Below are positions 26,275 through 34,721 of a DNA stretch of 64,000 bases, one piece after another. Numbering within the stretch: the stretch's first letter is position 1; every line of letters starts with the position of its first letter. Both the position numbers and the translations under genes were made by a program. Source of the stretch: JAZKIX01 sp040384645 (GTDB lineage: Bacteria; Pseudomonadota; Gammaproteobacteria; Burkholderiales; Burkholderiaceae_D); NCBI GenBank assembly GCA_040384645.1, contig JAZKIX010000028.1, forward strand, positions 1 to 64,000, given 5' to 3'. Under the pieces are notes generated by a model. The model did no database searches, had not been told where the DNA came from, and worked only from the letters and a program-made list of their open reading frames with translations.

Positions 26275-28923
26275 TTAAGGGAAGTTGGTCAACTTCTGCC
26301 AGTAACTACCAGCATTGGCAGCAGGGCCAGTGTTGTTGATGATGTGGCTGATTTCACCGCCAGCGCCGAGGAACACGGTGCCGATGTTATGGAACTTAAT
26401 GCCGGCTTTGACCGGTGTCTCGTAGGAGTGATCACATACTGGTGGTGTCGGCGACAAGAACAGGCTGTAGGAACCCATACCCCAAGCTTCGTGGGTATTG
26501 ACTGCATCGGCGACCTTGTAAGCGGCATAACCCTTGGTTGCCCCATCCATCCATACTGCCTGGTTAGGGACGTCGTACGCTTTCTCATTTTGGAAGAAGT
26601 AGGTGCGTCCGCCATTGCCGTTCCACAAAACATCATATTTTTGGAAATGTTCAACAAACAAGCCATACATGGTCACATCGTTGCCATTGACGACAACACC
26701 GTTGTCGGAGGTGTTGAGATCCCACGCGACATGGTCGCCATGATCCGCACGCCAGATCCAGAAATGGTCGCCGATCACATTATTACTATTGACTGTGACG
26801 CCCACTTTTGCTGTACCCAAGTCACCAGTACCGCCAACGCGGACAAAGACGTCAAACAGGGTGGTTGGGTTGGCTGCGTGGTTGGCATTGCTGCCTGGGG
26901 GGCCGACTTCGAGTAACGTTGGCGAGGTAACAGTGCCGGCATCAAACAGCACACCTGCAATCTTTACGCCATCGACATCGGCGACGGACATCGCAACTAC
27001 ACCGTTGTCCGGGATCACTGTCGCCAGACCCATACCCAGCACGACCGTATCAGGACGCGTGATACGGATCGTGTCGTTGACGTGGTAGACGCCTGGGGTG
27101 AACAACAGGTTGTACCCAGTTGCTAAAGCAGCATTGATTTGCGCAGCGGAACCATTGTCGTTACGGACGACGTAGAACTGGTCCATGGAAATCGAGGTGC
27201 CGGCAGTAGTACCAGTCGACCAGCTATTGCCCACTGAATTCGTACGCAGTGCCGGGATGAATACGCGGTAGGCATTGTTTTCGAAATACAGGAAAGGCTT
27301 TTCACGTATCGCCGGTGTTTGCGCGATATTGGTTGTTGCCGGGTTGGGGAAGGTATTAGCAGGCGCGCCGGTGGTGCCTACAAACACCATATTCCACAGG
27401 ACATCGTAGAACGCGGTCAGGTCTGAGTTACGGGTAAACCATTGTTGCTGGGTTTGCGCGTAGATGTTGCCCACCTTGGAATCAGCGATATAACCACCGC
27501 TGGCCCAGCCGTAATAGGGTGACAAGAACAGATTGCCTTCGACGTGCATGCGCCGGAACGGAACAGCTTGTGCTGCGGCCCAGTTCATGCTGCCGCCGGG
27601 TGGCACTACGTGCAAGTTCTCAGCCGAGCGCCAGAAGTTCTGTGTGGCGTTACCGGTTGAACTGCCGTTTTGGCCGAGCCAATCCACTTCAATATGAACC
27701 TTGCCGTTAATCGTGACGTCGTTTGGATGTTTGCCCAAACCCATCACGTGCGTGTAGTAACCAAGATTGGCATCGACTGCATAGGTGCCCGGTTTGAACA
27801 TGAAGGTATAACGTTGAGGGCCGAATTGATTCGTTTGTTGCTGCGTAAAGGTGCTTGACAGCGTGGCTTGGATATCAGCGACATTGGATGATGAGTCGTA
27901 AATCTTGACGTTCGGTCCAAAGTTTGGCGGCTGTGGCAGCGGCGGTGGTGTTGGCGTCGGGGTTGGTGTCGGTGTGGGCGTTGGGGTAGGTGTCGGTGTT
28001 GGAGTAGTACCGCCATACACTTCTAACTCATACAGGGAATAACCATAGCCCGTACCGCGTAGCGAACCGTTCATACGCACATAACGTGCATTGACCGAAG
28101 CAAATTGCAAGTCATCGGTAGCGCCGTCACCGTTGGTGACCGTGCTCACCGTGGTCCAGTTCGAATTATCGAGCGAAACTTCAATCTTGTAGGCTTTGCC
28201 GTAGGCACCTTCCCACTTGAGTACCACGTCATTGATGCTCTTGACCGAACCCAGATCGACTGAGATCCATTGCGCATCGCTAAATTGCGATCCCCAGCGG
28301 CTAGTGCCGTTGCCGTCGACTGCACCTGATGCAGGGAAAGCTGGGTTTTCTGTTGAAGAAACCGTTACTACCTTGTTCAAGGCCAAATTAAGCGTTGGGG
28401 TAGGTGTGGGCGTTGGAGTAGGTGTCGGAGTTGGGGTAGGTGTTGGCGTGGTACCGCCGAATACTTTCATCGCCCAAACCGAATAACCCCATCCATTGCC
28501 TACGCTACGCTTGGTACCGTACATGCGGACATAACGATATGTGCCTGAAACGGCTACCGTGTCGGTACGTGAGCCGAAGGTGCCGCCGGTGCGGGTTGCC
28601 AAGGTATCCCAGTTAGATCCGTTGTTGGAACCCTGGATTTGGAAATCAGCAGCATTAGCCGCTTCCCAGTCGATTACAACGCTGGTCAGGTTATAGGCAG
28701 AACCCAGATCAACGCTGACCCATGATGGATCAACGCCGACGTTCGACTCCCAACGGCTACCGCCATTGTTATCGAAAGCGTTGGATGCAGGTTGTATTGA
28801 GCTGCTGGCCGTTGCTGCGTGGTTGATCGCCAGATCAACTTGCGCAAATGCTGTGCCGGCAAGAAATACCGGCGTAATGCACGCTAATTGCAGAATGCTC
28901 TTTTTTAAACTCGTCTGAAACAT
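26275..28923 (-). CDS. Secreted protein with two F5/8-type C (discoidin) domains and a GH55-like beta-helix region
   Basis: 882 residues. A signal peptide ends near AGTAFAQ. Two discoidin/CBM32-type domains follow at about residues 30-155 and 180-300, each with SRWESNVG- or SRWGSQFS-type cores and WISVDLGS, and each is followed by a Thr-Pro repeat linker. From about residue 335 the protein has a long region with repeated beta-helix-type segments (KIYDSSSNVADIQA, FMFKPGTYAVD, IREKPFLYFENNAYRVF, LLFTPGVYHVNDTIRI). This region is familiar from Streptomyces proteins labelled 'coagulation factor 5/8 type domain' or 'adenylyl cyclase' and looks like the GH55-type fold. A polysaccharide substrate is likely but not proven. 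AGGAGGT precedes the ATG. Confidence 0.82.
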   Translation of the reverse strand: MFQTSLKKSILQLACITPVFLAGTAFAQVDLAINHAATASSSIQPASNAFDNNGGSRWESNVGVDPSWVSVDLGSAYNLTSVVIDWEAANAADFQIQGSNNGSNWDTLATRTGGTFGSRTDTVAVSGTYRYVRMYGTKRSVGNGWGYSVWAMKVFGGTTPTPTPTPTPTPTPTPTPTLNLALNKVVTVSSTENPAFPASGAVDGNGTSRWGSQFSDAQWISVDLGSVKSINDVVLKWEGAYGKAYKIEVSLDNSNWTTVSTVTNGDGATDDLQFASVNARYVRMNGSLRGTGYGYSLYELEVYGGTTPTPTPTPTPTPTPTPTPTPPPLPQPPNFGPNVKIYDSSSNVADIQATLSSTFTQQQTNQFGPQRYTFMFKPGTYAVDANLGYYTHVMGLGKHPNDVTINGKVHIEVDWLGQNGSSTGNATQNFWRSAENLHVVPPGGSMNWAAAQAVPFRRMHVEGNLFLSPYYGWASGGYIADSKVGNIYAQTQQQWFTRNSDLTAFYDVLWNMVFVGTTGAPANTFPNPATTNIAQTPAIREKPFLYFENNAYRVFIPALRTNSVGNSWSTGTTAGTSISMDQFYVVRNDNGSAAQINAALATGYNLLFTPGVYHVNDTIRITRPDTVVLGMGLATVIPDNGVVAMSVADVDGVKIAGVLFDAGTVTSPTLLEVGPPGSNANHAANPTTLFDVFVRVGGTGDLGTAKVGVTVNSNNVIGDHFWIWRADHGDHVAWDLNTSDNGVVVNGNDVTMYGLFVEHFQKYDVLWNGNGGRTYFFQNEKAYDVPNQAVWMDGATKGYAAYKVADAVNTHEAWGMGSYSLFLSPTPPVCDHSYETPVKAGIKFHNIGTVFLGAGGEISHIINNTGPAANAGSYWQKLTNFP
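27944..28012 (-). repeat. Thr-Pro linker repeat 1 in the beta-helix protein gene
   Basis: A run of degenerate hexamers (ACNCCN on the coding strand) encodes (Thr-Pro)n between the second discoidin domain and the beta-helix region. Such runs can change length by slippage or recombination with the second run at 28396-28452. Confidence 0.85.
28396..28452 (-). repeat. Thr-Pro linker repeat 2 in the beta-helix protein gene
   Basis: The second degenerate ACNCCN hexamer run, encoding (Thr-Pro)n between the two discoidin domains. It is near-identical in design to the run at 27944-28012. Confidence 0.85.
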
Positions 28924-29041
28924 TGTGACCTCCTAGTTTGCTTCTGTTGTAATTAATTGTAATTATTGATGACTACCGCATCTTGAATATCAACAACTTT
29001 TTCTTCGCCCCCTTGTCGCATAAGTCTTTTAAAAATTCAAC

Positions 29042-29061
29042 ATTTGGAAACGTTGCCAATT
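29042..29061. promoter_or_regulatory. LacI-type operator, proximal
   Basis: ATTTGGAAACGTTGCCAATT contains the near-perfect dyad TTGGAAACGTTGCCAA centred on CG, the usual form of LacI/GalR-family sites. It is about 120 bp upstream of the beta-helix protein start. On the minus strand it follows a TTGCAA...TAAGAA promoter-like pair, so binding there would block initiation. The regulator is not in the window. Confidence 0.55.
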
Positions 29062-29348
29062 CTTATCCTAATTGCGATCCATTGCAACGATTTTTTGAAA
29101 AACAATGCTATTTTTTTGATTTTTACAAACTATGTAATGCGAATCGCGTGACAGCTTGCTAACAGGTGAGAATCATTTGCTAAAAAATTGCTGCATGGCA
29201 TAAATAGCGGGTGATGTACTAAATGAAACCGGCAATTGTGATATTTATGCAGTCTCGAAGTCAGTTCTGGGGCAGGCGATGCGGTTGCTGCAAGAATGAT
29301 TCGACCAGCATATCCGCCGTTTTAACTGTGAGCGGCTACAAATTCTTT

Positions 29349-29368
29349 ATTTGGAAGCGTTGCCAATT
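29349..29368. promoter_or_regulatory. LacI-type operator, distal
   Basis: ATTTGGAAGCGTTGCCAATT is the same 20-base sequence as the proximal site with one change, 307 bp further upstream. Paired operators at this spacing suit DNA looping by a tetrameric LacI-type repressor. The 854-bp space around both sites contains no convincing gene. Confidence 0.5.
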
Positions 29369-29391
29369 ATCATTCGTCAATGACTCAAAGC

Positions 29392-29401
29392 NNNNNNNNN
29401 N
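29392..29401. other. Assembly gap (10 N)
   Basis: The gap is in the intergenic space between rng and the beta-helix protein gene. No coding sequence is interrupted as far as can be seen. Confidence 0.95.
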
Positions 29402-29777
29402 ACCTTTTCCAACGCGGGGGGAAGGGCACGGCAAGATGATTTTTCGATTAGAAATATCTGGACTTTGTGCGCCGCAATATGAAATTTTCAAAATGCTGCC
29501 TCATAACGATTTTTCTAGGAAAATCGCGGCGATCCAACTTAAATGTTGACTAACTGGTTTGAAAGTAACCGGAATGTTTGGAATTGCTGGATTTCTGGTC
29601 GTCAAAATGGAATTTGCGGTGCCGCACCTCGTTACTACAGTAAAGACGGGTGCGATCAAAACATTGCATTCATTGGCAATGCTAGCGCGTGGGCTTGGGA
29701 AAATAGCTTGTCGGAAGAGGGCAATTCAGGCGCTACAGAGTCGAAACATCTCTAGCGCTTCGTAATTTTGGCAGGGA

Positions 29778-31241
29778 CTACATCAAAATCACGTCGTACT
29801 GTTCTTGATGATAAATCGTCTCGACCTGGAGCGAAATTGGTTTGCCGATAAAGTCGCCCAGCATCGCCAGATGTTGCGATTCTTCTTCCAGGAACATGTC
29901 GACCACCATTTGCGAAGCGAGAATGCGAAATTCCCGCGGGTTGAATTGCTTGGCCTCGCGCAGCAATTCACGCAGAATTTCGTAGCAAATCGTTCTTGCG
30001 GTCTTGACCTGACCTTTGCCAGAGCAAGCGGGGCAGGGTTCGCACAAGATATGCGCCAGCGATTCGCGGGTGCGTTTGCGCGTCATTTCGACCAGGCCCA
30101 AGGCCGAGAAATTGCTGACTGAAACCTTGGTGCGATCACGCGATAGGGTTTTTTTCAATTCGGCCAGCACTGCGCTGCGGTGTTCTGAATTCTCCATATC
30201 GATGAAATCCAGAATGATGATGCCACCCAAGTTGCGCAGCCGCAGCTGGCGCGCAATCGCGTGCGCTGCTTCCAGGTTGGTTTTGAAAATAGTGTCGTCA
30301 AAATTACGACCGCCGACATAGCCGCCGGTATTGACATCAATTGTGGTCATCGCCTCGGTCTGGTCGACGATGAGGTAACCGCCCGATTTAAGATCAACCC
30401 GTCGCCCAAGGGCACGCAGGATTTCTTCCTCGACGCCGTAGAGGTCGAACAAGGGCCGCTCGCCGGTGTAATGCTGCATCCGGCTCAAGACGCTGGGCGT
30501 ATAGGCGCTGGAAAATTCGCGCAGCATGACAAAATTTTCGCGTGAATCGACCTGAATGCTGGCAGTTTCATCATGCACAAAATCGCGCAAAACCCGCTGC
30601 GCCAGATTCAAGTCCTGGAACAATAAACTTGGCGCCGGCTTGGTCCGCGCCGCGCTGGTGATGGCAGTCCAAGTCTTGCGCAGATAATCGATATCCGATT
30701 GCAGGTCGGCGTCCGAGGCGTCTTCGGCCATGGTGCGCACGATATAACCGCCTTTTTCATCTGCCGGCATCAATTGCGTTACCCGGCTGCGTAATAACTC
30801 TCGATCGGATTCTTTCTCGATACGCTGTGAAATGCCGATATGCGCATCTTGCGGCAGATATACCAGCATCCGACCTGCAATCGAAATTTGGGTCGACAGT
30901 CGCGCGCCCTTGGTGCCAATCGGGTCCTTGATGACTTGCACCGTCAAAGCTTGCCCATCGAACAGCATCTTTTCGATTGGCGTGGGCGGCACGTTCGGAC
31001 CATCGTGCGGTCGCGCTTCCCAGATATCGGCGATGTGGAGAAAAGCGGCGCGTTCCAGTCCGATATCGATGAAAGCCGATTGCATCCCTGGTAACACGCG
31101 CACTACTTTGCCCAGATAGACATTGCCGGCTAAGCCGCGCGATAGGGTGCGTTCAATATGCAGTTCTTGCACGGCTCCTTGCAAAATCAACGCGACGCGC
31201 GTTTCTTGCGGGGTGATATTGATCAGGATATCTTCGCTCAT
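29778..31241 (-). CDS. rng: Ribonuclease G
   Basis: A 487-residue RNase E/G family endonuclease that processes 16S rRNA 5' ends and decays mRNA. The N-terminal S1 domain is at about residues 38-125 (GNVYLGKVVRVLPGMQSAFIDIG), the catalytic core has IDVNTGGYVGG and LDFIDME, and the Zn-link is CEPCPACSGKG. There is no long C-terminal scaffold, which separates it from RNase E. It is the last gene of the purD-hemF-nadD-rsfS-rlmH-maf-rng run, 16 bp after maf; maf next to rng is also seen in E. coli (yhdE-rng). Confidence 0.96.
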   Translation of the reverse strand: MSEDILINITPQETRVALILQGAVQELHIERTLSRGLAGNVYLGKVVRVLPGMQSAFIDIGLERAAFLHIADIWEARPHDGPNVPPTPIEKMLFDGQALTVQVIKDPIGTKGARLSTQISIAGRMLVYLPQDAHIGISQRIEKESDRELLRSRVTQLMPADEKGGYIVRTMAEDASDADLQSDIDYLRKTWTAITSAARTKPAPSLLFQDLNLAQRVLRDFVHDETASIQVDSRENFVMLREFSSAYTPSVLSRMQHYTGERPLFDLYGVEEEILRALGRRVDLKSGGYLIVDQTEAMTTIDVNTGGYVGGRNFDDTIFKTNLEAAHAIARQLRLRNLGGIIILDFIDMENSEHRSAVLAELKKTLSRDRTKVSVSNFSALGLVEMTRKRTRESLAHILCEPCPACSGKGQVKTARTICYEILRELLREAKQFNPREFRILASQMVVDMFLEEESQHLAMLGDFIGKPISLQVETIYHQEQYDVILM

Positions 31242-31257
31242 AGGTACTCAAATCGCT

Positions 31258-31923
31258 CTAAAGTCGGATGCCGGATCGGCGCAAAAGTTGTGCGGTTTCA
31301 AACAGCGGCAATCCCATGATGCCGGAATGGCTGCCTGAAATATGGGAAATGAAACTGGCCGCCATGCCTTGAATGCCATAGCCGCCAGCCTTGTCATACG
31401 GCTCTTGACTGGCGCAATAAGCCTGGATGGTGGCGTCGGACAAGCTGTCGAAGGTAACGGTGGAACAGTGCAGCGCGTGCAATATGGCTTGGTCGTCCGG
31501 CTGGCCATCTTGCTGCGCAGTGTGGCTCTGGTGCTGGACTGCGATGCCGGTCAGTACCTGGTGCGTGCGGCCAGATAGGCGCTGCAACATGGCAATGGCG
31601 TCGGCCTTATTGACTGGCTTGCCAAGAATATCGCCATCGATCACGACAGTGGTATCGGCTGCCAACACGGGGCGCAAAGGTAGCCGACGCTGTAGCAGTG
31701 TCTTCCATGCGAAGGCGACTTTTTCTTGCGTGACACGTGCCACATAGACTTCAGCAGCTTCGCCCGGCAGCACGATTTCGCTCACGTCCGGTCCGCGTGG
31801 AGTCTGGTCGCGTAGCATCAATAATTCGAAATCGATGCCGATCTGACGCAATAATTCGCGCCGCCTTGGGCTTTTCGATGCGAGATAAATTTTTTGATCG
31901 ACAGGTTTCATCGGAATGGTCAT
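31258..31923 (-). CDS. maf: Maf family nucleoside triphosphate pyrophosphatase
   Basis: 221 residues. YLASKSPRRRELLRQIG is the family N-terminus and AADTTVVIDG the catalytic block; the C-terminus has PYDKAGGYGIQG. Maf hydrolyses dTTP/UTP or modified nucleotides to monophosphates. The ATG at 31923 overlaps the rlmH stop (ATGA), which decides the start over the longer frame; ATG 31911 is a second in-frame option. A short insert rich in Gln and His lies near residue 150. Confidence 0.92.
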   Translation of the reverse strand: MTIPMKPVDQKIYLASKSPRRRELLRQIGIDFELLMLRDQTPRGPDVSEIVLPGEAAEVYVARVTQEKVAFAWKTLLQRRLPLRPVLAADTTVVIDGDILGKPVNKADAIAMLQRLSGRTHQVLTGIAVQHQSHTAQQDGQPDDQAILHALHCSTVTFDSLSDATIQAYCASQEPYDKAGGYGIQGMAASFISHISGSHSGIMGLPLFETAQLLRRSGIRL

Positions 31924-32390
31924 ACGCGATGATAAGGGTGGTTTTGGGTGATTGACCAGGCGCGATACAGTTGCTCTGCCAGCAACACACGCACCATGCC
32001 ATGCGGCAGAGTCAGGCTGGAAATGCGGATCAGGCTGTCGGCACGCGATTTGAATTGGGCATCCAGTCCATCGGCGCCGCCGATGATAAACGCTACATCG
32101 CGGCCGTCTTGTAGCCATTCCGTCAAATGCTTAGACAATTGCACTGAGGTCAAATCCTTGCCATGCTCATCAAGCGCAATGATCCGTACGCCTTTTGGCA
32201 ATGCCGCCTCGATCCGGCTGCATTCCAGCGCCATTGCGGTTTCGGCGGTCTTGCTGCCAGAGCGCTCGACCGGTTTGATTTCCTTGAGTTGAATCCGGCA
32301 TTCAGGTGGCATGCGTTTCACATATTCGCTGAAACCAGATTCAATCCACGCCGGCATTTTATGGCCGACTGCAGCAATAATGAGCTGCAT
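31920..32390 (-). CDS. rlmH: 23S rRNA (pseudouridine1915-N3)-methyltransferase
   Basis: A 156-residue SPOUT methyltransferase of full length. MQLIIAAVGHKMPAWIE is the N-terminus, ALDEHGKDLTSVQLSKH the middle, FIIGGADGLDAQFKSRAD the SAM knot, and LLAEQLYRAWSI the end. It modifies pseudouridine 1915 in helix 69. It lies 10 bp after rsfS, a widely kept pair, and overlaps maf by 4 bp. Confidence 0.97.
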   Translation of the reverse strand: MQLIIAAVGHKMPAWIESGFSEYVKRMPPECRIQLKEIKPVERSGSKTAETAMALECSRIEAALPKGVRIIALDEHGKDLTSVQLSKHLTEWLQDGRDVAFIIGGADGLDAQFKSRADSLIRISSLTLPHGMVRVLLAEQLYRAWSITQNHPYHRV

Positions 32391-32400
32391 GATAAAACGA

Positions 32401-33117
32401 TCAGGCTACTGCTTTTGGTTTTGCCGGCGCACGCACGCGGGCTGCTGGCTTATCTACGGCTTTGGGCGAAGTTTTGCTAGGAGATTTGGCCTTGGCTGGT
32501 GCTTTCGGTACGGCGTAGGCAGCAGCGGTTTTGGTGACGGCTACTTTTACAGTTTTGCCAACTGGTTTGCTCGCGGCCGGCGCTTTCTTTGCAGCGGTTT
32601 TTGGTCCGGTTGCGCTATCGACTTTGGTGGCTGCACTGCGTGTGGAAGGCTTGCGGGCGGCTGCTTTCTTAGGCTTGTCTTCGCCGTCAGGTTGGCTGGT
32701 GGTTAAATGGCGCGCCGCTTTTTTCGGTGCGACTTCTTCGTCCGATTCTGAGGCAGTGCGTTTGGAGACACGTTTGGCGGCGCCGATCTTGATTTCTTTG
32801 TCGCCCCAAATTTCTTCCAGGCGGTAGTAGGCGCGAATCGCCGGCTGCATGATGTGGACGATCATATCGCCCAGATCGACCAGTACCCATTCGCCGGTAT
32901 CTTCCCCTTCCATGCCGATGATATCGCCGCCGTTTTCCTTGACCTTGTCGCGTACCGAAGCGGCCAGCGCCTTGGTTTGGCGGTTCGAGGTCCCCGATGC
33001 GACCACGATGCGGTCGAATAGGCTGGTCAGATGTACTGTATCGAATAATAAAATATCTTGCGCCTTGACGTCTTCAAGTGCGTCGATAACCAGGGTTTGC
33101 AGTTTTTTGATGTCCAT
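32401..33117 (-). CDS. rsfS: Ribosome silencing factor RsfS with a long Lys/Ala-rich tail
   Basis: 238 residues. The RsfS domain fills about residues 1-115 (DALEDVKAQDILLFD, DRIVVASGTSNRQTKALA, VLVDLGDMIVHIMQP); it binds L14 and blocks 30S joining during starvation. The remaining 120 residues are Lys/Ala/Pro-rich with AAKKAP-type repeats and no known fold, making the protein roughly twice the usual RsfS length. The ATG directly follows the nadD stop codon. The tail may bind rRNA. Confidence 0.93.
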   Translation of the reverse strand: MDIKKLQTLVIDALEDVKAQDILLFDTVHLTSLFDRIVVASGTSNRQTKALAASVRDKVKENGGDIIGMEGEDTGEWVLVDLGDMIVHIMQPAIRAYYRLEEIWGDKEIKIGAAKRVSKRTASESDEEVAPKKAARHLTTSQPDGEDKPKKAAARKPSTRSAATKVDSATGPKTAAKKAPAASKPVGKTVKVAVTKTAAAYAVPKAPAKAKSPSKTSPKAVDKPAARVRAPAKPKAVA

Positions 33118-33789
33118 TTAGCTTTTATATAGATGATGTTGTTGAATATAGTCTAGCACTACCTTGGGCAAAAGCATCGGCACAAGCGCGCCAGGTGCAT
33201 TGCTTTTTTGTAATGCCTGTCGTATTTCTGTGGCCGAGATATCGAGCGCCAGATCGGGTGCAAGATAGGTCAAACCATGCGGCGTATTGCGGATTTCGGC
33301 CAGTGTTGCCGCACGTTGTAAAAACTCTTGCATGACCGTTGTTGACGCTGTCGAATCCTGCAAGGAAAAACCGGGTCTGGCTGCGACGCAGATGTGCGCG
33401 TAATCAAACAAATTACGCCAGGCACGCCAGGTGTCGAGATGCTGTAACTGGTCGGCGCCCAGCAAGAACACAATCGACGTCTCATCGCCCAGCTCCGCCC
33501 GTATCGCCCGCAGGGTATCGATCGAATATGTCATGCCATCGCGTTCGATTTCTTGACAGTCGATCCGTACCGGCAACGTCGTCTCACCAAATGCCAATCG
33601 CAGCATTTGGATCCGGTCCGCGGGCGTCGCTTGTAAGCGCGACTTTTGCCACGGCTGGCCGGCGGGAATAATGCGGAGTTCATCGGCTTGCAGTAGCTCG
33701 CTAAACAGCGTTGCGATTGCAATATGACCTTGATGCACCGGGTCGAAACTGCCGCCCAACAGCGCAACACAGCGCACTTTTAAACCCAT
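33118..33789 (-). CDS. nadD: Nicotinate-nucleotide adenylyltransferase
   Basis: A 223-residue NadD, which joins nicotinate mononucleotide and ATP to give deamido-NAD. Visible motifs are LLGGSFDPVHQGHI (nucleotide site), FLLGADQLQHLDTW, and the ISATEIRQAL signature. The ATG at 33789 is used because the motif follows at the usual distance; the longer frame runs into hemF. It overlaps hemF by 10 bp and abuts rsfS. Confidence 0.95.
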   Translation of the reverse strand: MGLKVRCVALLGGSFDPVHQGHIAIATLFSELLQADELRIIPAGQPWQKSRLQATPADRIQMLRLAFGETTLPVRIDCQEIERDGMTYSIDTLRAIRAELGDETSIVFLLGADQLQHLDTWRAWRNLFDYAHICVAARPGFSLQDSTASTTVMQEFLQRAATLAEIRNTPHGLTYLAPDLALDISATEIRQALQKSNAPGALVPMLLPKVVLDYIQQHHLYKS

Positions 33790-34721
33790 TCCCGGTGGAT
33801 TAGAAAATCGGTATATAAAATGGCCTCGGCACTGTCGACTTCCGGCTTCCAGTCGTAACGCCATTTCACACTCGGTGGCATCGACATCAGGATCGATTCG
33901 GTGCGACCGCCCGATTGCAGGCCGAACAGGGTACCACGATCGAACACCAGATTAAATTCTACATAGCGGCCGCGCCGGTAAGCCTGGAAATCACGCTGCA
34001 GTTCTGTATAAGACAAAGAACAGCGGCGTTGCAAAATCGGGACATAAGCATCGATGAAGCTATCGCCCACGCTACGCATCATGGCAAAGCTTTGGTCGAA
34101 GCCTAGCGCGTTGAAATCATCGAAAAATATCCCGCCCACGCCACGCGGTTCCTGCCGATGCTTCAGGTAAAAATAATCGTCGCACCAGCGCTTGAAGCGC
34201 GGATGCAAATCATCGCCATACGGCGTCAAGGCATCTTTGCAAGTTTGATGGAAGTGCCGCACATCGTCTTCAAACCCGTAATACGGCGTCAGATCCATGC
34301 CGCCGCCAAACCACCAAACCGGCGCTTGCCCTTCGGCGCTGGTGCTGAAAAAACGCACATTCATATGCACGGTCGGCGCGTAGGGATTACGCGGATGCAG
34401 CACTAGCGAGACACCCATCGCTTCCCAGCTGCGGCCAGCCAGTTCGGGGCGCGCGGCTGCTGCTGACGGCGGTAGGTTTTGTCCCTTCACATGCGAAAAA
34501 TTGCAGCCGCCACGCTCGAACAAATTCCCTTCTTCCAGTACGCGTGAAATACCACCACCACCTTCAGGCCGCTCCCAGGCATCGCGCAGAAATGGCATGC
34601 CATCAGCCGCTTCCAATGCAGTAATAATATTTTCTTGTAGGCTTAGCAGATAGGCTTTGACCGCCGCCGGTGAAGGCGGCGAAGAAATCAACTCGGCTGA
34701 AGTCTGTAAATGATGGCTCAA
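33780..34721 (-). CDS. hemF: Oxygen-dependent coproporphyrinogen III oxidase, TTG start
   Basis: 313 residues. The family blocks are AWERPEGGGGISRVLEEGNLFE, WWFGGGMDLTPYY, RGVGGIFFDDF and the end FLIHREWV. HemF decarboxylates coproporphyrinogen III to protoporphyrinogen IX using oxygen. No ATG lies at the expected place; TTG at 34719-34721 overlaps the purD stop (TTGA) and gives an N-terminus of normal length, so it is the best start. An internal ATG comes too late. It is part of the purD-to-rng run. Confidence 0.93.
   Translation of the reverse strand: MSHHLQTSAELISSPPSPAAVKAYLLSLQENIITALEAADGMPFLRDAWERPEGGGGISRVLEEGNLFERGGCNFSHVKGQNLPPSAAAARPELAGRSWEAMGVSLVLHPRNPYAPTVHMNVRFFSTSAEGQAPVWWFGGGMDLTPYYGFEDDVRHFHQTCKDALTPYGDDLHPRFKRWCDDYFYLKHRQEPRGVGGIFFDDFNALGFDQSFAMMRSVGDSFIDAYVPILQRRCSLSYTELQRDFQAYRRGRYVEFNLVFDRGTLFGLQSGGRTESILMSMPPSVKWRYDWKPEVDSAEAILYTDFLIHREWV

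Noticed and set aside
26035..26916. A 293-residue plus-strand ORF
   Set aside because: It runs through a repeat copy and then antisense to the beta-helix protein gene; its sequence has no family features.
27944..28452. Regular short repeats that might look like a CRISPR array or minisatellite
   Set aside because: They are in-frame Thr-Pro codons inside a secreted protein; no spacer-repeat structure and no cas genes are present.
29223..29765. Several ORFs of 60-110 residues between the beta-helix protein and rng
   Set aside because: They overlap each other in different frames, lack ribosome sites, cross a gap, and show no known motif.
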